The notes under the pieces were generated by a model, which worked only from the letters and a program-made list of their open reading frames with translations, was not told the origin of the DNA and did no database searches. Position numbers and translations under genes: made by a program. From Blattabacterium cuenoti (lineage in GTDB: Bacteria; Bacteroidota; Bacteroidia; Flavobacteriales; Blattabacteriaceae), in the NCBI RefSeq assembly GCF_014251315.1, contig NZ_CP059185.1, positions 515,017-579,016 on the forward strand: DNA of 64,000 bases, written 5' to 3'. Positions 54,445 through 64,000 of the stretch are shown here, piece after piece. Within the stretch, counting starts at the first letter, position 1; every line of letters begins with the position of its first letter.

Positions 54445-54467
54445 AATCCATAAAAAAAAATGTCTGT

Positions 54468-54737
54468 CTAATCAATTTTTTTTTCTTCTGCATTTTTTTT
54501 ATCCATCAAAAGATTTTCTATAGCTTGTATGGCTTCACCTACTGTTGTTATTTTTTCAGCTTTTTCATCTGAAATACTAATATTAAACTCTTTTTCAAAT
54601 TCCATAATGAGTTCTACTATATCTAGGGAATCTGCTCCTAGATCATTGGTAAAATTAGCGGTAGGAGTTATATCACTTTCTTCTACACTTAATTTTTCTA
54701 CGATAATAGCATTGACTTTAGATGCAATATCAGACAT
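54468..54737 (-). CDS. acpP: Acyl carrier protein
   Basis: The 89-residue acidic protein carries growing fatty acids on a phosphopantetheine at Ser37 in '[12 protein letters not shown]'. I prefer ATG 54737 ('[11 protein letters not shown]'), the standard N terminus; a longer frame to 54809 adds 24 residues that look like untranslated A/T-rich leader. The C terminus has a Lys/Glu tail slightly longer than in E. coli. It heads acpP-fabF-rnc. Confidence 0.96.
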   Translation of the reverse strand: MSDIASKVNAIIVEKLSVEESDITPTANFTNDLGADSLDIVELIMEFEKEFNISISDEKAEKITTVGEAIQAIENLLMDKKNAEEKKID

Positions 54738-54826
54738 AAATTCATAATTTTTTTTATGATACAAAATTAGTAAACTTTTGTAAATCATATATAAATTTGC
54801 TTTATGCATAATATAGTATATGACAT

Positions 54827-56410
54827 ATGATATCTTTTGATATAGAAAATTATGGAATTTTTAATTCTTCATATAATTGGCAATTGACACCCGATGAATT
54901 ACAAAAAATCATTGTTCAAAAAAAAATGGGAGTAGAAACAGAATCAGGAGTTATAGCCATAAATACAGGTTTTTTTACGGGAAGATCTCCTAAAGATCGA
55001 TTTATTGTAAAAGATGATGTTACAGAACAAAAAATTTGGTGGGATGAAAAATTTAATCAATCTTTTGATTCAAAAAAATTTGATTCTTTATATCAAAAAA
55101 TGACTCAATATTTATCGGGAAAAACATTATATATCCGAGATGGATATCTTTGTTCCGATAAACGTTATCAATTAAATGTTCGTTCTATTAGTGAATATCC
55201 ATGGTCTGATCTATTTATTCATAATCTTTTTTTAAGATTTACAAAAGGGGAAAGAGTTTTTCCGAATTGGTTATTATTATGTGCTCCAGGATTTCAGGCA
55301 AATCCCATAAAAGATGGAACACGAAACAAAAATTTTTCTATATTAAATTTTTCTAAAAAAATAATTCTGATTGGGGGGTCAGGATATACAGGAGAAATCA
55401 AAAAATCTATATTTTCTGTTCTAAATTTTATACTTCCTATGTATAAAAATGTTTTTCCTATGCATTGTGCTGCAAATGTAGGAAAAGAAAAAAAAGATAC
55501 AGCTCTTTTTTTTGGATTATCCGGGACAGGAAAAACTACTATTTCTAGTGATTTCAACAGAAATTTAGTAGGAGATGATGAACATGGATGGACTTATGAT
55601 AACATAATCTTTAATTTTGAAGGAGGATGTTATGCTAAAATATTGGGTATTTCTCAAAAAAATGAACCTATGATTTATCATGCTATAAAGAAAGGAGCTA
55701 TGTTAGAAAACATAATTTTTAAAAAAAAAACTAGAGAAGTTGATTTTTTAAATGATACCATTACTCAAAATATAAGAATTAGCTACCCCATTTATTTTAT
55801 AAAAAATATAGAAAAAAAGTTATTATCTTCTAATATAAAAAATATTTTTTTTCTAACATATGACGCTTTTGGAGTTTTACCTCCAATATCTAAACTCAAT
55901 AAAGCACAATCTTCTTATTATTTTTTATTAGGATACACATCTAAAGTAGCTGGAACTGAATTAAATATTAAAAAACCAAAAGCAACTTTTTCTTCTTGTT
56001 TTGGAGCTCCATTTATGCCTTTACATCCTATTCAATATACAAAAATGTTAATGAAAAAATTAGATGAGACTGAAATAAACGTTTGGATGGTTAATACCGG
56101 ATTGATATCGGGAGGTTATTCGTCTGGATATCGTATGAAATTAGATGATACACGTAAAATTGTCCAAAATGCTTTGGATGGTTTTTTATCGGAAGTCCCT
56201 TATGAAAAATATCCTATTTTTAATTTTAAAATACCGAAATGTTGTCCAGGAGTATCGTCTAACATATTAAATCCGAAAAACTCATGGAAAAATGAAAAAA
56301 TGTATCAAGATCAAGTTAAAACACTTGCCAAAAAATTTATTAAACATTTTGATATATACAGACAATACATAGATAAAAACATTTCATCTGGAGAACCTTT
56401 TTTAGAATAA
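54827..56410 (+). CDS. pckA: Phosphoenolpyruvate carboxykinase (ATP)
   Basis: Converts oxaloacetate and ATP to phosphoenolpyruvate, the entry to gluconeogenesis. It has 527 residues. Visible motifs are '[14 protein letters not shown]' (substrate site), the P-loop '[11 protein letters not shown]', the metal-binding 'LVGDDEHGW' and '[12 protein letters not shown]'. The ATP-type is favoured by length and motifs. With gdh and tpiA in the same window it suggests that amino acids feed sugar synthesis. It is divergent from acpP with 89 bp between the two starts, and ends 6 bp from the convergent ribE. Confidence 0.97.
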   Translation: MISFDIENYGIFNSSYNWQLTPDELQKIIVQKKMGVETESGVIAINTGFFTGRSPKDRFIVKDDVTEQKIWWDEKFNQSFDSKKFDSLYQKMTQYLSGKTLYIRDGYLCSDKRYQLNVRSISEYPWSDLFIHNLFLRFTKGERVFPNWLLLCAPGFQANPIKDGTRNKNFSILNFSKKIILIGGSGYTGEIKKSIFSVLNFILPMYKNVFPMHCAANVGKEKKDTALFFGLSGTGKTTISSDFNRNLVGDDEHGWTYDNIIFNFEGGCYAKILGISQKNEPMIYHAIKKGAMLENIIFKKKTREVDFLNDTITQNIRISYPIYFIKNIEKKLLSSNIKNIFFLTYDAFGVLPPISKLNKAQSSYYFLLGYTSKVAGTELNIKKPKATFSSCFGAPFMPLHPIQYTKMLMKKLDETEINVWMVNTGLISGGYSSGYRMKLDDTRKIVQNALDGFLSEVPYEKYPIFNFKIPKCCPGVSSNILNPKNSWKNEKMYQDQVKTLAKKFIKHFDIYRQYIDKNISSGEPFLE

Positions 56411-56416
56411 GTATAT

Positions 56417-57013
56417 TTATATAAAATATTCTTTGATATATTTTTTAATATATTTTCCTATAATATCAAATTCTATATTTACAATATCACCGACTTTCAT
56501 CATACGTAAATTGGTTTTTTCATAAGTGTAAGGCAAAATAGATACATTAAATATATATTTATCACATGTTATTATAGTAAGACTTATTCCATTAATAGCA
56601 ATAGAACCTTTTTCTACAACTATAGAATCCAATTTTTTTTGAAATCTAAAAAAAAATAACCAGCTTCCATTTCTATTTTCAATTTTAATAATCGTAGCAA
56701 TCGTATCAACATGTCCTTGAACTATATGCCCATTTAATCTCCTATGCAATGTTATTCCTCTTTCTAAATTTACTTCATCTTGAATTTTTAAAAAATTTAA
56801 ATTAGTACATAATAAAGTTTCTTCAGAAGCTAAGACGGAATAAGTTTTTTTATTAATATTCATAATACTTAAACATATTCCATTATGACAAATACTTTGA
56901 TTGATTTGAATTTCGTTATTCAAAAATGGATTATTAAAAGTTATATAAAGATTATTTTTATCACGATTTAATTGATATACTTTTGCCGTGCATTCTATGA
57001 TTCCAGTAAACAT
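56417..57013 (-). CDS. ribE: Riboflavin synthase, alpha chain
   Basis: Dismutates two lumazine molecules to riboflavin. The 198-residue trimer-forming enzyme has two lumazine-binding repeats: 'MFTGIIECTAKV' and 'SICHNGICLSI' in the first half, 'GHIVQGHVDTIATI' and 'GSIAINGISLTI' in the second. The usual VNLERG-type linker is seen as 'VNLERGITLHRRLNGH'. With ribF in this window it covers the last steps towards FMN/FAD. Divergent from pdxA with a 50-bp gap. Confidence 0.95.
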   Translation of the reverse strand: MFTGIIECTAKVYQLNRDKNNLYITFNNPFLNNEIQINQSICHNGICLSIMNINKKTYSVLASEETLLCTNLNFLKIQDEVNLERGITLHRRLNGHIVQGHVDTIATIIKIENRNGSWLFFFRFQKKLDSIVVEKGSIAINGISLTIITCDKYIFNVSILPYTYEKTNLRMMKVGDIVNIEFDIIGKYIKKYIKEYFI

Positions 57014-57063
57014 AATGATTTATAATTTTTTTCAAATTAATTAAATATTATATATTATTATTT

Positions 57064-58104
57064 ATGAATTATAGAAAAAAAAAAATTAGAGTAGGGTTTA
57101 CCACAGGTGATATTAACGGAATAGGAATAGAGATTTTTTTGAAAGTATGTTATAAAAAAAAACTTTTAGATTTTTTTACCCCAATATTATTTGGATCTAC
57201 TAAATTATGTTTTTATTATAAGAAAATTTTAAATATGGATATTAGTAATATACGAGAAGTAAAAAATTTGAAAGAAGTTATTGATTATAAAATAAATGTA
57301 CTCAATATATGGAAAGAAGATATTAAATTTGAATCTATAAAAATAAATCATCCCGAATCAGTAAAATATCCCGTTTTATCTTTAAAAAAAGCTGTAACAG
57401 CTTTAAAAGAAGGAAAAATAGATGTACTTGTAACAGCTCCAGTTAATAAAAAATGTATGAATTTCAAAAATTTTTCATTTGTTGGTCACACTGAATATCT
57501 ACAAAATATTTTAGAGGGTGAATCCTTAATGTTAATGATTCACGATATTTTAAAAATAGCTTTAGTAACCAATCATTTACCCTTAAAAAGGGTAAGTTCA
57601 GAATTAAGTATCAAAAAAATAATAAAATCAATTAAAATTTTACATCAATCTCTTATCATTGATTTTTCTATAGAAAAACCTAAAATTGCAGTTTTAGGAT
57701 GTAACCCACATTCAAGTGATAATGGATTAATGGGAAATGAAGAAAAAACAAAAATTAAACCAGCTGTTGATAGTTTATTTCAAAAACAAGGGTGGTTAGT
57801 TTTTGGCCCTTATTCTTCAGATAGTTTTTTTGGAAATCAAAGTTATAGAAATTTTGACGCTGTTTTAGCTATGTATCACGACCAAGGATTAATTCCTTTT
57901 AAAACATTAACTTTTAATCAAGGAGTTAATTTTACAGCTGGTCTTTCTCACATACGAACATCTCCCGATCATGGTGTCGCCTATGACATAGCTAAAAAAG
58001 GAATAGCCAATGAAAATTCATTTGAAGAAGCGATTTTTAGTGCTATAAAAATATTCAAAAATAGAAAAGAACATAAAAAATTTAGTTCATATAAATTATT
58101 GTAA
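57064..58104 (+). CDS. pdxA: 4-hydroxythreonine-4-phosphate dehydrogenase
   Basis: Oxidises 4-phosphohydroxy-L-threonine in the DXP-dependent route to pyridoxal phosphate. The 346-residue protein has 'FTTGDINGIGIEI' (N-terminal family motif), 'TAPVNKK', 'FVGHTEYLQ' with a metal-binding His, 'LGCNPHSSDNGLMGNEE' and 'AMYHDQGLIPFK' with a second His. Its end overlaps atpC by 9 bp. Cofactor PLP is needed by SufS-type desulfurases and transaminases. Confidence 0.95.
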   Translation: MNYRKKKIRVGFTTGDINGIGIEIFLKVCYKKKLLDFFTPILFGSTKLCFYYKKILNMDISNIREVKNLKEVIDYKINVLNIWKEDIKFESIKINHPESVKYPVLSLKKAVTALKEGKIDVLVTAPVNKKCMNFKNFSFVGHTEYLQNILEGESLMLMIHDILKIALVTNHLPLKRVSSELSIKKIIKSIKILHQSLIIDFSIEKPKIAVLGCNPHSSDNGLMGNEEKTKIKPAVDSLFQKQGWLVFGPYSSDSFFGNQSYRNFDAVLAMYHDQGLIPFKTLTFNQGVNFTAGLSHIRTSPDHGVAYDIAKKGIANENSFEEAIFSAIKIFKNRKEHKKFSSYKLL

Positions 58105-58335
58105 AATTACAGTCACTATATTTTTTTTTACTTGTAAAAGTCCACCTTTTATTTTAATTTCCTTATTTACATCTTTTTTATCTGATTTTAATTTCAAAAG
58201 ACCATTTTTTAATATAGAAATGAATGGAGCGTGATTTTTTAATATTTGAAAATATCCATGAAATCCAGGGGCTATTACAGAAATAATATTTTCTTGATAC
58301 AAAATTTTATGAGAACTAATAATTTTTATTTTCAT
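58096..58335 (-). CDS. atpC: ATP synthase epsilon chain
   Basis: The 79-residue subunit consists only of the N-terminal beta-sandwich ('MKIKIISSHKILYQENIISVIAPGFHGYFQILKNHAPF', read in parts) and lacks the C-terminal helical pair of longer epsilon subunits, as in other Bacteroidota. I chose ATG 58335; an upstream frame to 58383 lies inside atpD. It begins 4 bp after atpD and overlaps pdxA by 9 bp. Confidence 0.93.
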   Translation of the reverse strand: MKIKIISSHKILYQENIISVIAPGFHGYFQILKNHAPFISILKNGLLKLKSDKKDVNKEIKIKGGLLQVKKNIVTVILQ

Positions 58336-58339
58336 AAGT

Positions 58340-59863
<1,524 letters not shown>

Positions 59864-59879
59864 TCAAGATTTATACAAT

Positions 59880-59887
59880 TATATTTG
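59880..59887 (+). promoter_or_regulatory. Candidate -7 promoter element upstream of ribF
   Basis: TATATTTG fits TAnnTTTG and lies 34 bp before the ribF start in the divergent atpD-ribF gap. There is no clear -33 TTG. This single motif is weak evidence. Confidence 0.3.
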
Positions 59888-59921
59888 TAATTGTAAATGT
59901 AAAAGAAAAAAGATAAAAATT

Positions 59922-60863
59922 TTGAAAATTTATTCATTAATTGATGAATTTTCTTCTTTATTTCCATGTGTATTGACACTTGGAATTTTTGATGGCGTTC
60001 ATATAGGTCATCAAAAAATTATTAAAAATTTAATTTTAAGATCTAAAAAAAAATATTGTTCCGTATTACTCACTTTTCAACCACATCCAAAAGAAATATT
60101 AAATCATGATAAAAAATTTTTTTATTTAAATACTCTTTCTGAAAGAATATATCACTTAAAAAAAACAGGAATAGAACACTTGATTATTCATCCCTTTACT
60201 ACAAATTTTTCAAGATTAAGAACAAAAGATTTTTTTCAAAAAATTTTACATCCTAAATATCAAATTAAACAAATCATTACGGGATACGATTCTCATATTG
60301 GAAGAAATAGAGATAACTCTTATGAAGAATTAAAAAAACTATATCATATTTATGGAATTAAAGCTTATCAAGTCAGTCCTTACAAATTAAGAGAAAAAAT
60401 AGTGAGTTCGACTCACATACGTGAGTCTCTTTTATTAGGAGATATAAAATGGGCAAACCAAGCTTTAGGGTATTTTTATACATTATCTGGAAATGTTATA
60501 CGAGGAAAGGGAATAGGAAGAACTATTAATTTTCCGACTGCAAATCTACAAGTAGATTCCAAAAAATTGATTCCTAAAAAGGGTGTTTATGCTGTAAAAA
60601 TTAATTATTTAAATAATATGTATTTAGGAATGTTAAATATAGGAATAAATCCTACCATAGAAAAAGAAAATAAAAAAATAAAGATAGAAGTCCATATATT
60701 TGATTTTTTTGAAAATATATATGGAAAAAAAATAGATATTTTAATGATTGGTATCATACGTAATGAAAAAAAATTTGATTCTATTCAAGAATTGAAAAAA
60801 CAAATATGTACAGACAAAATGAATATACAAAAATTTTTTACTCGTGAAAAAACGAATCGATAA
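59922..60863 (+). CDS. ribF: Bifunctional riboflavin kinase/FAD synthetase
   Basis: Makes FMN from riboflavin and then FAD. The 313-residue protein has an N-terminal FAD synthetase domain with 'LGIFDGVHIGHQKI' (residues 20-33, HxGH nucleotidyltransferase motif) and a C-terminal riboflavin kinase domain with 'GKGIGRTINFPTANL'. The start is TTG 59922 ('MKIYSLIDEF'), the position matching the family's N terminus; no ATG is available there. The end overlaps the AddB-like gene by 20 bp. Confidence 0.94.
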   Translation: MKIYSLIDEFSSLFPCVLTLGIFDGVHIGHQKIIKNLILRSKKKYCSVLLTFQPHPKEILNHDKKFFYLNTLSERIYHLKKTGIEHLIIHPFTTNFSRLRTKDFFQKILHPKYQIKQIITGYDSHIGRNRDNSYEELKKLYHIYGIKAYQVSPYKLREKIVSSTHIRESLLLGDIKWANQALGYFYTLSGNVIRGKGIGRTINFPTANLQVDSKKLIPKKGVYAVKINYLNNMYLGMLNIGINPTIEKENKKIKIEVHIFDFFENIYGKKIDILMIGIIRNEKKFDSIQELKKQICTDKMNIQKFFTREKTNR

Positions 60864-63437
60864 AATTATAAAATCCATATTGAAAAACTTTAATCATAAA
60901 ATTATTTTCATATCTAAAACTTCTACTATTATAGAATATATAAAAAATAAATACAGTTCTAAATTTCATTCAAAAACTCAATTTTTTACAATAAAAGAAT
61001 TTCTGGAAAAAATTTCCGGACTAAAAATTTTAGATAATCATTCAATACTACTTTATTTTCTTTCCCTTTTAAAAAAAGATGATTTTATGGAAAAAAATTT
61101 TAATGATTTTTTTAATTGGGGGCCTAAAATATTAAATGATTTTCAAAATATAGATTTTAATCTAGTTGATATTGAACGTTTTTTTTCTTATATGATTTCT
61201 ACAGAAAAGATAAATAAATGGGATCTTGATCTTTTAGAGAAAAAAAATTTTTTTTTTGGGAAAAAATTCGTGAATACTATTATATTTTACAATCTCAACT
61301 TTTAAAAAGAGGAATCACTTATTATGGAATGCTTTTCAAAATAGTTATTTCTCGTTTAGATTCTTTTTTATCTCAAAATTTTAATACAAAAATTGTATTA
61401 TTTATTGTTGAAAATATTGCATTTAATGAATGTGAAAAAATTTTTGCTAAAAAAATTTTTCAAAAAGGATTAGTTTATGATTTATGTAAAAAAAATGTTT
61501 CATTTTCAATTTTAGAATATTTAAACAAAAAAGGAATTTTTAATTCTGAAACACGTTTACAATATGATCATATTAAAATTATTGGCGTTTCAAAAGAAAT
61601 AGAACAAGTGAAAGTAGTGGAAAATATCATATGTAAATTGATAAAAAAAGATCAAAAACCTAAAAAAATACTCTTAATTCCAGGAGATAACTATTTAACT
61701 ATTCCATTATTATATTCTATAAAAAAATTAGGGATTAATATATCTTTTAATATAGATTATTCATTAAATAATATTCCTATTTATTATACTTTTTATTCTA
61801 TATTTCAATTACTGTTAAAAAAAAATAAATTCCAAAAATTTACTAGAAAAGATGTTATAAAAGTATTATCCAATGGATATATTCAAAAATTTTTTTTAAA
61901 AAAAAATTTAGTATTAAAAAAATTGAATATAGAAAATGATTCGGATTTTGTTTCCGAACACGAGATAAAAAAATATTTACATACAAATGACTTATGGATT
62001 ATTTTTAAAATTTCAACTAATAATATAAAAATGATTCTTATAAGTCTTATTGGCTTTATTAGGAAATTTATAAAATTGCTTCTTACGAAAAAAAGAAAAC
62101 ATTTTTTGGAATTAAAATTCATTTTTAAATTAGAAATTTATATACAAAAATTAAGAATAATAGTTAGAAAAACTAAAAATTTATCTATAGGAATCAATGA
62201 TGTATTTAACATGTATGAGCAGTTTACTCATACAGAAAACATACGTTATATACGTAAAAATAAAATAGGATTATATATAACAGGTTTTACAGACATTTTT
62301 TTTGAAAATTTCGATATTGTAATCATAACATCCTTCAATGAAGGAGTCATACCTAGAAATCATAAAAATCCCTCTTTCATTCCCTTTAGTACAGGTACTA
62401 AACTAAATATCAATGATTTAAATGAAAATTTTTATTTTCATCATTTCACGAGAATTATTCAATGTTCAAAAAAAACATATTTAATATATAAAAATCAACC
62501 AGATGAAATTAATTCTGGAGAAAAAAGTCGTTTTATTCATAGAATAGAAATAAACTCTAAAATTTCAACAGAAAAAATAAACAAACCATTTTTTCCTATT
62601 CTTTCTATAAATTCAATAAAACAACCTATTGTAATTGATAAAACGAAATCTATAATTCAGTGTTTACATGAATTAATGGATAGAGGGTTATCCCCTTCTT
62701 CTATTCATTTATACAATTATAATCCCCTTTTATTCTATTATAAGAAAATACTTAAGCTGAATGATCCAGAAAAAACGTATTATAAAAAAAAAATAGGAAA
62801 GATGATCCATAAAATATTAAAAATATTATATGATCCTATCAAAAAAAATTTAATAACTATCGATTCTATTCAGAAAATGAAAAAAAATTATGCACTTATT
62901 ATAAAAAATTATATAAAAAATTTCATTTCATGGGATGAAAAATTGGTTAAAAATGGACATAAGATTTTTATCCAAGAAATAGAACGAAAAGTATCTACGA
63001 CATTAAATATTGGATCAAAAAAAGTAAAATTGCATGGGATTATAGATCGTATAGATGAATATGATGGAATCACTCGTATTCTTGATTATAAAATAGGATA
63101 TTCAAAATTTAAAGAAATGAACATTTCTTCAAAAAATATTGAAAACATTTTTTACGATACAAATTATACGAATATTATGCAACTACTTATTTATGTTTAT
63201 TTGTGGTTTGAATCTTCTGTATTTAAAGGAAGTAAAAAAAAACCTCCTATTATAGGAATTGTTTCTCCCAAAATGAATGGAAACATATTCCAAGTTCCTG
63301 TAAACATTTTTAAAATACAAAATAAAAAAACGAACATAACATATGTAGATTATAAAATAAACGTTCTTCCATTTCTGATAAGAAGAATTTCTGATATTCT
63401 AGATCCTAGGATTCCTATTATAGAAAAAATTTACTGA
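60844..63437 (+). pseudogene. AddB-like PD-(D/E)XK nuclease family protein, split by one frameshift
   Basis: The 5' part (GTG 60844) encodes the N-terminal region of a long Bacteroidota AddB-like protein ('FFTIKEFLEKISGLKILDNHSILLYFL'). The rest runs in the next frame from about 61250 to 63437 and ends in a nuclease domain with 'GIIDRIDEYDGITRILDYKIG', holding the D...DYK active-site pattern. The junction is an A8-T10 tract (61240-61257). The span is 2594 nt, 2 modulo 3; +1 nt restores 864 residues, giving 'FFWEKIREYYYILQSQLLKRGITYYG' (read in parts), which is open from end to end. This would be the nuclease partner of AddA in double-strand-break repair. The 5' end overlaps ribF by 20 bp. Confidence 0.82.
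61240..61257 (+). other. A8-T10 frameshift site in the AddB-like gene
   Basis: Eight A (61240-61247) and ten T (61248-61257) precede GGG. The upstream frame reads GAG AAA AAA AAT TTT TTT TTT GGG and stops at about 61303. One more T or A gives ... TTT TGG GAA AAA ATT CGT GAA, which is open for over 2 kb. Confidence 0.82.
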
Positions 63438-64000
63438 TTTATAATATATTTTTCTATATAATTTCCTACTTCTTCAGTAGTGGAAGATAATTTTGAATTA
63501 ACAATATCTGGAGTACATATTTTTTCTTCAATAGAATTTCTAACAGCTTCTTCTAAAAGATTTTTTTCTTTATGCATTCCAAAATATTCTAACATCATAG
63601 AAACTGAAAGTATACATCCTAAAGGATTTGCGATATTTTTTCCTTTTGCTTGAGGATAAGATCCATGTACAGGTTCAAACATGGATTTATAATTTCCTAT
63701 AGAAGCCGAAGGTAATAACCCTAAAGAACTTGTTAAAACACTCGATTCGTCTGAAAGAATATCTCCAAACATATTATCCGTTAAAATAATATCAAATTTT
63801 TTAGGATTCATAATAATTTGCATAGCTGCATTGTCGATATACAAAAAATCTAGATTGACATCTGTATAATCCATAGATATTTTCTGAATGACTTCTCTCC
63901 ATAATCTAGAAGTCTCTAATACATTAGCTTTATCTACTAATGTTACTTTTCTTTTACGAGAAAGAGCTGCTTTAAAAGCCATTTCTCCAATTTTTTCTAT
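63431..64000 (-). CDS. leuB: 3-isopropylmalate dehydrogenase (C-terminal part)
   Basis: The frame is open to the window edge, so the N terminus lies beyond base 64000. The visible part covers about 189 residues and includes 'KANVLETSRLWREV', 'DYTDVNLDFLYIDNAAMQI', 'FDIILTDNMFGDILSDE' (Mg-binding Asp residues) and 'MFEPVHGSYPQAKGKNIANPLG'. LeuB decarboxylates 3-isopropylmalate in leucine synthesis. The end overlaps the AddB-like gene by 7 bp (convergent). Confidence 0.95.
   Translation of the reverse strand: MEKIGEMAFKAALSRKRKVTLVDKANVLETSRLWREVIQKISMDYTDVNLDFLYIDNAAMQIIMNPKKFDIILTDNMFGDILSDESSVLTSSLGLLPSASIGNYKSMFEPVHGSYPQAKGKNIANPLGCILSVSMMLEYFGMHKEKNLLEEAVRNSIEEKICTPDIVNSKLSSTTEEVGNYIEKYIINQ

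Noticed and set aside
54529-54747. Plus-strand ORF opposite acpP
   Set aside because: Antisense shadow of the acyl carrier protein.
60844-61305. A separate 153-residue gene before the nuclease gene
   Set aside because: It reads as the N-terminal end of the AddB-like protein and joins it after +1 nt.

Overview
The window reads as chromosome of a Flavobacteriales (Bacteroidota) insect endosymbiont, most likely a Blattabacterium-like cockroach symbiont. The evidence is strong A+T richness (roughly three quarters A/T by eye), dense genes with short or overlapping junctions, and Bacteroidota-specific traits: a fused SecDF, an atpD-atpC pair detached from other ATP synthase genes, a short primary sigma factor without region 1.1, an alternative GlmU-like protein, a GH3-family protein, and almost no Shine-Dalgarno signals. 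I see no phage, insertion sequence, CRISPR array or defence island. The species call is an inference from gene content, not a database match.

Layout. 1-6.5 kb: end of a FeoA-like gene, feoB, a tiny Cys-rich FeoB-associated protein, ddl, a PASTA-domain protein, rluD and mgtE. 6.7-15.2 kb (+): leuS, gdh, pyrH, frr, asnS, rpoN. 15.2-22 kb (-): an aldehyde dehydrogenase, sufE, metE, a frameshifted GlmU-like gene, rpmE, and a FabH-family gene. 22-27.7 kb (+): menG, GH3, rpsO, pnp, rpoD. 27.7-29.2 kb (-): tRNA-Arg, tpiA, DUF1599. 29.2-34.5 kb (+): folP, dacA, murF, pdhA, pdhC. 34.4-37 kb (-): terC-like gene and an MsbA-like ABC transporter. 37.1-40.1 kb (+): secDF-tatA. 40.1-48.9 kb: envelope biogenesis on the minus strand (a PpiD-like chaperone, a CorC-type protein, lptC, ompH/skp, bamA, uppS, nadK), with tRNA-Phe on the plus strand. 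49-51 kb (+): GHMP kinase, rluB-like, frameshifted aroQ. 51-54.8 kb (-): frameshifted engB, an alpha/beta hydrolase, rnc, fabF, acpP. 54.8-64 kb: pckA, ribE, pdxA, atpD-atpC, ribF, a frameshifted AddB-like nuclease gene and the C-terminal part of leuB.

Together the genes describe a host-restricted symbiont that makes amino acids, cofactors and its own envelope (ddl, murF, uppS, bamA, lptC), lives on amino-acid-linked carbon (gdh, pckA, pdh), and keeps a respiratory chain (menG, atpDC).

The most notable pattern is four genes (alternative glmU, aroQ, engB, addB-like) each broken by one reading-frame change at a long A/T homopolymer. All four have a length of 2 modulo 3 and would all be repaired by +1 nucleotide. 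Outside that point each frame is open and family motifs are intact. This is what recent deletions at homopolymers rescued by polymerase slippage would look like, but homopolymer under-calling in sequencing gives the same picture. Second-tier points are a 41-residue Cys-rich membrane ORF after feoB, and an lptC with no ATG, GTG or TTG start.
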